A stretch of 64,000 bases of DNA from an uncultured Phascolarctobacterium sp. GTDB taxonomy: Bacteria > Bacillota > Negativicutes > Acidaminococcales > Acidaminococcaceae. The stretch spans positions 1-64,000 of the forward strand of contig NZ_CAADXO010000073.1 of the NCBI RefSeq assembly GCF_900753045.1. The letters are read 5' to 3'. Position 1 is the stretch's first letter. The number at the start of each line of letters is the position of its first letter. Below the pieces are notes generated by a model. The model saw nothing but the letters and a program-made list of their open reading frames with translations. It made no database searches and had not been told where the DNA came from. The translations under genes were made by a program, and so were the position numbers. Shown here one piece after another: positions 52,256 to 57,786 of the stretch.

Positions 52256-52759
52256 ATGAAAAAGAAGATTAGCTTTATCCGGATGGATTCCGTCCTGGCC
52301 AAGTGGCTGCTGCAAAAGCTTGTTAAGGAGCCACCGCCGAGTGACTGTGCTGATGAGCTGCTTGCCGGCGTTGCGGATATGCTCAGCGGCGAGGTTAACT
52401 CGCTGCTGCTGAGTACGGATGCCGAAGCGGAGGCGGCCTGTGTGCAGCAGGACGGCGGCATGAGGCTCGGTGAGCTGGAGATTATTCCCAAAAGCCGACG
52501 TGTAGTTATGGGTGACAGGGAAATAAGCCTGACGCCGAAGGAGTTTGATATTCTTTACTTTCTTGCGCAGAACCGTGGCGAGGTTTTTACCAAGGAACAG
52601 ATTTACAGAGCAGTGTGGTCGGATAATTACCTTTTGGACGACAGCAATATTATGGCGTTCATCCGTAAACTGCGCAAAAAAATAGAGCCTGATCCTGATG
52701 AGCCGAAGTATATTCTGACTATCTGGGGCATAGGCTACAAATTTAATGACCAAATATAA
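52256..52759 (+). CDS. Receiver-less OmpR/PhoB-type winged-helix regulator
   Basis: A 167-residue protein. Residues about 70-165 are a typical OmpR/PhoB C-terminal winged helix (Leu-Thr-Pro-Lys-Glu-Phe-Asp-Ile-Leu near 92-100; Ile-Arg-Lys-Leu-Arg-Lys-Lys-Ile near 136-143; Ile-Trp-Gly-Ile-Gly-Tyr-Lys-Phe near 156-163). The N-terminal 65 residues are not a receiver domain: too short and without the phospho-Asp strands. They match nothing I know. No histidine kinase gene is adjacent. It lies between two MgtA-type ATPase genes that both carry tandem boxes of matching geometry, so it is a candidate direct regulator of both. The sensing mechanism is unknown. Confidence 0.85.
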   Translation: MKKKISFIRMDSVLAKWLLQKLVKEPPPSDCADELLAGVADMLSGEVNSLLLSTDAEAEAACVQQDGGMRLGELEIIPKSRRVVMGDREISLTPKEFDILYFLAQNRGEVFTKEQIYRAVWSDNYLLDDSNIMAFIRKLRKKIEPDPDEPKYILTIWGIGYKFNDQI

Positions 52760-52762
52760 AAC

Positions 52763-52795
52763 AGGCGGGCTGCTTGCAGTCCGCCTTAATTCTTG
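52763..52795 (+). terminator. Hairpin after the winged-helix gene
   Basis: AGGCGGGCTG-CTTG-CAGTCCGCCT, a 10-bp stem (one G-U pair) closed by a CUUG tetraloop and followed by TTAATTCTT. The T-tail is weak, so termination here may be partial. Confidence 0.6.
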
Positions 52796-52797
52796 CC

Positions 52798-52819
52798 AAA
52801 TCGCAAGGAAATCGCAAGG
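52798..52819 (+). promoter_or_regulatory. Perfect tandem PhoB/OmpR-type box upstream of mgtA2
   Basis: AAATCGCAAGG occurs twice head-to-tail (52798-52808 and 52809-52819), an exact 11-bp direct repeat. It shares AAATCGCAAG with the box upstream of mgtA1. Confidence 0.6.
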
Positions 52820-52850
52820 CTTTAGTCATGTGATTCTCCTTGCGATTTTT
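52809..52850 (+). terminator. Terminator using the box repeat as its 5' arm
   Basis: The second box copy (52809-52819) pairs with the inverted copy CCTTGCGATTT (52838-52848), followed by TT, giving an 11-bp stem with an 18-nt loop. The first box copy could pair with the same 3' arm. It probably ends the mgtA1-regulator transcript. Confidence 0.6.
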
Positions 52851-52877
52851 GTATTCTATAGGAGGTTCCTATATATT
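52849..52877 (+). promoter_or_regulatory. Candidate promoter of mgtA2 with internal palindrome
   Basis: -35 TTGTAT (52849-52854), 17-bp spacer and -10 TATATT (52872-52877). The spacer contains the perfect inverted repeat TATAGGA-GGT-TCCTATA (52857-52873), a possible operator. Transcription would begin near 52884, about 18 nt before the leader ORF. Confidence 0.45.
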
Positions 52878-52901
52878 CCGTTAAACAGTGAGGTGAAGGA
52901 C

Positions 52902-52967
52902 ATGGACGCTGACGGTGGTCCGCAAAAAAGGCAAGCATTATTCGAGAGCTCTGTGTCTTTCGGATAA
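52902..52967 (+). CDS. Putative leader peptide upstream of mgtA2 (21 aa)
   Basis: A 21-codon ORF starting Met-Asp-Ala-Asp-Gly-Gly-Pro-Gln-Lys and ending Val-Ser-Phe-Gly-stop. GAGGTG lies six bases before its ATG, and the stop is 37 nt before the mgtA2 start. Acidic and proline residues near the N-terminus are the features that make nascent-chain-bearing ribosomes unstable at low Mg2+ in the enterobacterial MgtL leader, so a magnesium-sensing role is attractive. Part of the downstream sequence can form AGGCAAGCA / TGCTTACC-like pairing. Translation is unproven, and another short frame from GTG near 52914 overlaps it. Confidence 0.4.
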   Translation: MDADGGPQKRQALFESSVSFG

Positions 52968-53004
52968 GCCTGCTTACCAAGAAAAATCAAGGAGGTAAGA
53001 TGAA

Positions 53005-55767
53005 ATGAAGAAAGAAAATCGTTTGGCTGCGCGTCAGACTGCCGCCAAGACAGTCATCCGTGACGAGCAGAACCGTCGCCTGCAATTTGCGGCGACAAAT
53101 CCTATGCAGGAAATTTTAAAAAGTCTGCACACCACCTTCCGTGGTCTTGATGCAGAGGCTGTAGCTGTAAGCCGCAGTAAATACGGCAGCAATAAGGTTA
53201 CACGCGAAAAAAGGAAGTCATTGGCCAAGCGGCTGACTGAGGCCTTTGTAAATCCTTTTACCGCTATTCTTTTCTGTCTGGCGCTGGTGTCTACCATGAC
53301 GGATATGGTGTTCCCGTATTTGTCACTCTTTGGCAGCGAGCCGGAGGACTTTGATCCGTTGACTGTTGTCATTATCGTGACGATGGTGCTGATTTCCGGC
53401 GTGCTGCGCTTTGTGCAGGAATCAAGAAGCGGTAACGCTGCCGAAAAGCTGCTGAATATGATTACAACAACCTGTACCGTTACCCGCAGAGAGCAGGAAA
53501 AGGCGGAAATCCCAATGAACGAACTGGTTGTGGGCGATATTGTGCATCTTTCGGCAGGTGATATGCTGCCTGCCGATGTACGCATTTTGGCAACTAAGGA
53601 TTTTTTTGTCAGCCAGGCCAGCCTGACGGGCGAAAGCGAGCCGATTGAAAAAACGCCTAACGTGAGCGCGCAGAAGGAGAGTGTTACCGATTACAACAAT
53701 ATCGCCTTCATGGGCAGTAACGTAGTTTCCGGCAGTGCTACGGCGGTTGCCGTCTGCGTCGGTGACAATACACTGTTTGGCTCTATGGCATCCGCCGTTG
53801 CCGGGGAAGCAGTGGAAACGAGCTTCACTAAAGGTGTCAATGCTGTTTCCTGGGTACTGATACGCTTCATGCTGGTTATGGTTCCGTTGGTATTCTTCAT
53901 CAACGGCATCACCAAGGGCGATTGGCTGGAGGCCTTCCTCTTCGGCATCTCTATTGCCGTCGGCCTGACGCCGGAGATGCTGCCGATGATTGTTACAACC
54001 TGTCTGGCTAAGGGCGCTGTTTCCATGAGTAAAAAGAAAACTATCGTCAAGAATCTCAATTCTATCCAAAACTTTGGCGCGATTGATATTCTCTGTACCG
54101 ATAAAACAGGCACGCTGACGCAGGATAAGGTTGTACTGGAATATCATCTGAACGTTAACGGTGATGAGGATACAAGAGTATTGCGTCACGCCTATCTCAA
54201 CAGCTATTTCCAGACAGGCTACAAAAATCTGATGGATCTGGCGATTATCAATAAGACGGAGGAGGCGGAAGCGGAGGATCCCAAGCTGCTCGACCTGTCT
54301 GAAAGTTATGTGAAGGTAGATGAAATTCCCTTTGACTTTACGCGCCGCCGCTTGACGACTGTGGTACAGGATAAAAACGGCAAAACGCAGATGGTGACGA
54401 AGGGCGCTGTGGAAGAAATGCTGGCCATTTGCAGCTATGCGGAGTGTGACGGCAGCGTGCAGCCGTTGACTGACGCTGTGCGCCGCCGCATCCTGCGGAC
54501 TGTGGACGAGCTTAACGAAAAGGGTTTCCGTGTGCTGGCTATTGCCCAAAAGAGCAATCCTTCGCCTGTCGATGCCTTTGGCGTGAAGGATGAATGCGAC
54601 ATGGTGCTGCTTGGTTATCTGGCCTTCCTTGACCCGCCGAAGGAATCTACGGCAGCGGCTATTAAGGCCTTAAAAGAGCATGGTGTAACTACTAAAATTC
54701 TGACCGGTGACAATGATAAGGTAACCTATACTATCTGCAAGCAGGTTGGCTTGGAGGTCCGCAACATGCTGCTTGGTGCTGATATAGAGCAAATGACGGA
54801 AGCAGAGCTGGCGAAGGCAGCGGAATTTACGGACGTATTTGCCAAGCTGACGCCTGATCAGAAGGCGCGCGTTGTTTCTGTACTGCGTGAAAACGGTCAT
54901 ACCGTCGGCTTTATGGGCGATGGCATCAATGATGCTGCTGCGATGAAGGCTGCCGACATCGGCATTTCCGTAGATACTGCCGTAGACGTAGCCAAGGAAT
55001 CGGCAGATATTATTTTGCTGGAAAAGGATTTACTGGTTTTGGAGCAGGGAATTATCGAAGGACGCAAGACCTATGCCAACATGATTAAGTATATCAAGAT
55101 GACGGCCTCCTCCAACTTCGGCAACATGTTCTCGGTGTTGGCAGCGTCGGCGCTGCTGCCCTTCCTGCCGATGATGAGCGTGCATCTGATTTTCCTGAAT
55201 CTGATTTACGATTTGTCCTGCACCGCCATTCCCTGGGATAACGTGGATGAGGAATTTATCGCCAAGCCCAGAAAGTGGGATGCCTCCAGCGTAGGGAATT
55301 TTATGATTTGGATAGGGCCGACAAGCTCCATCTTTGACTTTACTACCTACATTTTCATGTATTTTGTTTTCTGCCCGATGTTCGTGTCCAACGGCATTCT
55401 GTTTAACGATTTGCCGACCTATTACAGCGGTGCAGAGCTGCTTAACATGCAGGCGCAGTATATCGGTCTGTTCCAGGCAGGCTGGTTCGTGGAATCCATG
55501 TGGAGCCAGACGCTGGTTATTCATATGATCCGCACACCGAAGCTGCCGTTTATCCAAAGCCATGCTTCCGCGCCGGTAACACTGCTGACCATGGCAGGCA
55601 TTGCCGTTCTGACGATTATTCCCTTTACCGGTTTAGGTACAGCGCTGGGCTTTGTGGCGCTGCCTGCTGCATATTTTGCTTATCTTATTCCCTGCATCCT
55701 GCTTTATATGGCACTTGCTACCAGCATGAAGAAGGCTTATGTACGTCATTACGGCGAACTGCTCTAA
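53005..55767 (+). CDS. mgtA: MgtA-type P-type ATPase (second copy)
   Basis: A 920-residue P-type ATPase of the MgtA type. It carries Thr-Gly-Glu-Ser near 209-212, Thr-Pro-Glu-Met-Leu-Pro-Met in TM4, Thr-Asp-Lys-Thr-Gly-Thr-Leu-Thr near 366-373 with the phosphorylated Asp, and Gly-Asp-Gly-Ile-Asn-Asp-Ala-Ala. It resembles the first copy throughout but has a longer cytoplasmic N-terminus. GGAGG lies nine bases before the ATG. It is preceded by a leader ORF, an operator-like palindrome and tandem boxes, and followed after 12 nt by a small membrane protein gene. Mg2+ (possibly Ni2+ or Co2+) is assigned by family. Confidence 0.9.
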   Translation: MKKENRLAARQTAAKTVIRDEQNRRLQFAATNPMQEILKSLHTTFRGLDAEAVAVSRSKYGSNKVTREKRKSLAKRLTEAFVNPFTAILFCLALVSTMTDMVFPYLSLFGSEPEDFDPLTVVIIVTMVLISGVLRFVQESRSGNAAEKLLNMITTTCTVTRREQEKAEIPMNELVVGDIVHLSAGDMLPADVRILATKDFFVSQASLTGESEPIEKTPNVSAQKESVTDYNNIAFMGSNVVSGSATAVAVCVGDNTLFGSMASAVAGEAVETSFTKGVNAVSWVLIRFMLVMVPLVFFINGITKGDWLEAFLFGISIAVGLTPEMLPMIVTTCLAKGAVSMSKKKTIVKNLNSIQNFGAIDILCTDKTGTLTQDKVVLEYHLNVNGDEDTRVLRHAYLNSYFQTGYKNLMDLAIINKTEEAEAEDPKLLDLSESYVKVDEIPFDFTRRRLTTVVQDKNGKTQMVTKGAVEEMLAICSYAECDGSVQPLTDAVRRRILRTVDELNEKGFRVLAIAQKSNPSPVDAFGVKDECDMVLLGYLAFLDPPKESTAAAIKALKEHGVTTKILTGDNDKVTYTICKQVGLEVRNMLLGADIEQMTEAELAKAAEFTDVFAKLTPDQKARVVSVLRENGHTVGFMGDGINDAAAMKAADIGISVDTAVDVAKESADIILLEKDLLVLEQGIIEGRKTYANMIKYIKMTASSNFGNMFSVLAASALLPFLPMMSVHLIFLNLIYDLSCTAIPWDNVDEEFIAKPRKWDASSVGNFMIWIGPTSSIFDFTTYIFMYFVFCPMFVSNGILFNDLPTYYSGAELLNMQAQYIGLFQAGWFVESMWSQTLVIHMIRTPKLPFIQSHASAPVTLLTMAGIAVLTIIPFTGLGTALGFVALPAAYFAYLIPCILLYMALATSMKKAYVRHYGELL

Positions 55768-55779
55768 GGAGGTTTTACG

Positions 55780-55926
55780 ATGAACTGGCAAGAAATTTGG
55801 CTGAATATTTTCGGACCGGGCAGCTGGCTTGGTCTTGATAAGGATTTTTGGATTGCGATGGCTGTAGTCGCTTTGATTGTAATTCTGATGAATATTGTTT
55901 TCTGGGGCATGCCCAAGAAGGCTTGA
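55780..55926 (+). CDS. 48-aa single-span membrane protein downstream of mgtA2
   Basis: Starting 12 nt after the mgtA2 stop behind a perfect AAGGAGG, this ORF encodes 48 residues: an amphipathic, tryptophan-rich N-terminal part (Met-Asn-Trp-Gln-Glu-Ile-Trp-Leu-Asn-Ile-Phe-Gly), one membrane helix (about 23-44, Phe-Trp-Ile-Ala-Met-Ala-Val-Val-Ala-Leu-Ile-Val) and a short basic end (Pro-Lys-Lys-Ala). The strong ribosome site, tight spacing and coherent membrane topology argue that it is real. By analogy with MgtS of E. coli, a small membrane protein that stabilises MgtA, it may be an accessory subunit of the upstream ATPase. No sequence similarity to MgtS is claimed. Confidence 0.7.
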   Translation: MNWQEIWLNIFGPGSWLGLDKDFWIAMAVVALIVILMNIVFWGMPKKA

Positions 55927-56045
55927 ATTTGTTTTTGCTTGCAAGCATCTCTTTGATGATTCTCCGGTTAATATTTCGCTTAAGCAGGAAAAACCGCTCC
56001 CTCCTAAGAATTAAACAAATATCACCATGAACGGAGGGATGCTGC

Positions 56046-56306
56046 ATGAACATTTACGTTTGGCGACACAACAAAACATATCACAGCCACAGTATGATTG
56101 ACGAGCCCTGCGTCAACAGCGAATTTTATCTTGATGCGATTGCTGTTGTGCTGGCGCATGATTTGGAAGAAGCGCTGGCTAAGCTGGCGGAAGAAAACAA
56201 AGGCTGGCGGACCGAGGATCTTAGGCAGCTGCCGTGCAGTGTCTATCCTGCGGATAAGGCAGCAGTAATCTTTTCCGAGCTGCGCGGGATTATTCCGCAT
56301 CTCTAA
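56046..56306 (+). CDS. Hypothetical soluble protein, 86 aa
   Basis: An 86-residue ORF starting seven bases after GGAGGG. It has a helical, acidic middle (Asp-Leu-Glu-Glu-Ala-Leu-Ala-Lys-Leu-Ala-Glu-Glu) and a Leu-Pro-Cys-Ser-Val-Tyr-Pro-Ala-Asp-Lys segment. I recognise no family. It is the last gene before a strong terminator; the 119 bp separating it from the small membrane protein contain only a TGCTTGCAAGCA palindrome, so it may still belong to the mgtA2 transcript. Confidence 0.55.
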   Translation: MNIYVWRHNKTYHSHSMIDEPCVNSEFYLDAIAVVLAHDLEEALAKLAEENKGWRTEDLRQLPCSVYPADKAAVIFSELRGIIPHL

Positions 56307-56312
56307 AAACAA

Positions 56313-56359
56313 AAAAGCCCGAATTCCCACATGAAATGTATGTGAGAATTTGGGCTTTT
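56313..56359. terminator. Bidirectional terminator between mgtA2 unit and lrgAB
   Basis: A near-perfect 20-bp stem (AAAAGCCCgAATTCcCACAT / ATGTGaGAATTtGGGCTTTT). T-rich on the right and A-rich on the left, so it serves both converging transcripts. Confidence 0.88.
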
Positions 56360-56370
56360 GCTTTATCTGC

Positions 56371-57087
56371 TTACCAGATGCTTTTTAAAATCGGCAGTAA
56401 AAGCGGTGCTAATATTGAGGTGCTGATGCCGGTAAGGGCAATCGCTACACCGCCGATGGCCAGCTGCACCGGGCTGACATTAGCGCAGACGCTGGTGCCG
56501 AGGCCGTGGCTGGAGGCGCCGATAGCGAGACCGGCAGCCAAATGATTTTTGATTCCCAGAAGACGCAACAGCTTGTGATTGAAGGTTGCACCCAGCATGC
56601 CGGTGAAGATAACAGCAGCGGTAGTCAACGCCGGAATACCGCCGATGGTTTTGGAAACGTCAATGGCGATTGGCGTTGTAATGGATTTGGGGATGAGCGA
56701 AAGCAGAACTTGCTCGCTGGTACCCATAGCCTTGCCACAGAAGTAAACGACGATGATAGCCGAAAGAGTTGCCAGGGTAACGCCGCCGGCGATAGCGCCT
56801 GCCTTGGCCATGATAATTTCACGGTTCTTGTACAGGGGCAGGGCCAGAGCGATAGTTGCCGGTCCTAAAAGAAAGTTGATAAATTCCGCACCGGCTTCGT
56901 ACTGCTTGTACTCTACGCCGGGTGCCAGAACGATGACGGCGATGACCAGAGGGCAGGCGATAACGAAGGGCGGAATGATGTTCAGGCTGAAGCGGTCAAT
57001 GATGATTTCGCTGATAGCGTACAGAATAACCGTCAGACCGATACCGAAGAGCGGTGAATTAAGTAAAGCGTCAGGAAAAAGCATCAT
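56371..57087 (-). CDS. lrgB: LrgB/CidB-family membrane protein
   Basis: A 238-residue polytopic membrane protein of the LrgB/CidB family. It has several spans, and the family segment Leu-Ile-Pro-Lys-Ser-Ile-Thr-Thr-Pro-Ile-Ala is present near 130-140. In staphylococci LrgAB affects murein hydrolase activity; related pairs export pyruvate or other small metabolites, as for Bacillus PftAB. Its start overlaps the lrgA stop by 4 nt, so it is the second gene of an lrgAB operon. Confidence 0.9.
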   Translation of the reverse strand: MMLFPDALLNSPLFGIGLTVILYAISEIIIDRFSLNIIPPFVIACPLVIAVIVLAPGVEYKQYEAGAEFINFLLGPATIALALPLYKNREIIMAKAGAIAGGVTLATLSAIIVVYFCGKAMGTSEQVLLSLIPKSITTPIAIDVSKTIGGIPALTTAAVIFTGMLGATFNHKLLRLLGIKNHLAAGLAIGASSHGLGTSVCANVSPVQLAIGGVAIALTGISTSILAPLLLPILKSIW

Positions 57088-57446
57088 TGACTCTCCTTTC
57101 CTTTGAGCATTGCTTCGATAAAGAAGGCTGTGACAGCCAAAACAACAACGCTGCAGACAACAATGGTAACGGTAATTGGCAGCAGCTCAGCTTTGATAAC
57201 ATCTACATATAATATAACGCTGACGCCTGCCGGTAAAAACAGCATACCCATTTTGGAAATCAGGATATCGCAGATGCCCTCGATGGAGCTTGCCGGAATA
57301 ACGTTGCCGCAGAGAAGTGCCGTTAAAATCAGCATTCCCAAAAGAGCGGGCGGAAAGGGTACGCCGAGGGCGTTGATGATGAGCGTGGATACCCATTGCA
57401 AAAGCAGCAAAAAGGCGATACCGCGCAATAAGCTGGTAGGTGACAT
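57084..57446 (-). CDS. lrgA: LrgA/CidA-family holin-like protein
   Basis: A 120-residue LrgA/CidA-type membrane protein with four predicted spans. The conserved Val-Pro-Phe-Pro-Pro-Ala-Leu-Leu-Gly-Met near 29-38 and Leu-Phe-Leu-Pro-Ala-Gly-Val-Ser near 69-76 identify the family. It starts behind AGGAGGAAAC and overlaps lrgB by 4 nt. No LytSR two-component gene is present in the window, so the regulator is not evident. Confidence 0.9.
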   Translation of the reverse strand: MSPTSLLRGIAFLLLLQWVSTLIINALGVPFPPALLGMLILTALLCGNVIPASSIEGICDILISKMGMLFLPAGVSVILYVDVIKAELLPITVTIVVCSVVVLAVTAFFIEAMLKGKESQ

Positions 57447-57495
57447 TTTGTTTCCTCCTCATATAAAACACGACAAATAATATAATTATAGACCT

Positions 57496-57572
57496 GTTGG
57501 TAGAAGTACGCATAAAGGTCAAAACGGCTGGGGTTAGCCGATGGTCTTTGAGGTTAAGAGTACTTGGCCGAC
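57496..57572. promoter_or_regulatory. Long imperfect stem-loop between lrgA and clpB
   Basis: Nested arms GTTGG/CCGAC (57496-57500, 57568-57572), AAGTAC/GTACTT (57504-57509, 57560-57565), AAAG/CTTT, and CGGCT/AGCCG (57525-57529, 57536-57540) make a 77-nt imperfect hairpin in the 340-bp divergent region. It could be an operator region for lrgAB or a structured leader. The rest of the region (57573-57660) is AT-rich with no gene. Confidence 0.4.
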
Positions 57573-57661
57573 AGAACGACATGCTATTAATATTGCCACA
57601 AAGCTAACAATATGTCAACAAAATGACGGTGATTTTTCACTAAATTAACACAGAAAATCAT

Positions 57662-57689
57662 TTGACTTTTTGACTTTTACTGATATAAT
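57662..57689 (+). promoter_or_regulatory. Promoter of clpB with TTTGACTT direct repeat
   Basis: -35 TTGACT (57662-57667), 16-bp spacer and extended -10 TGaTATAAT (-10 hexamer 57684-57689). TTTGACTT is repeated directly over the -35 (57661-57676), reading AGTCAAA twice on the other strand. This recalls CtsR heptads, but the period is 8 rather than 10 bp, so CtsR control is doubtful. No CIRCE element is present. Confidence 0.7.
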
Positions 57690-57786
57690 AGCAATTAGAA
57701 AGTGAATAGTGGTCCGGAAATGGAAAAGAGTCAACTCCATTCGCTTATTGACCGCTATTGAACCTGATAGAAGGAGGTGCAGCGTG

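Noticed and set aside
52746..52967. 73-codon ORF running from the end of the winged-helix gene to the mgtA2 leader
   Set aside because: It crosses two terminator hairpins and a promoter. Only its last 22 codons have a ribosome site of their own, and those are reported as the leader ORF.
52914..52998. Alternative 27-codon frame from GTG ending at the mgtA2 ribosome site
   Set aside because: It has no ribosome site at its GTG and a basic, non-distinctive composition. The ATG-started frame with GAGGTG is preferred.
52860..53004. M-box (ykoK) magnesium riboswitch upstream of mgtA2
   Set aside because: A few segments look similar (GTGAGG, TCGAGAG), but the leader is only about 120 nt and lacks the ordered conserved loops of the ~165-nt M-box. 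A leader ORF explains it better.
55848..56030. 60-codon ORF overlapping the end of the 48-aa membrane protein gene
   Set aside because: It starts inside the membrane protein gene in another frame, lacks a ribosome site and has no recognisable features.
57661..57676. Canonical CtsR operator at clpB
   Set aside because: The heptads are separated by one base instead of three, so it is reported only as a CtsR-like oddity.
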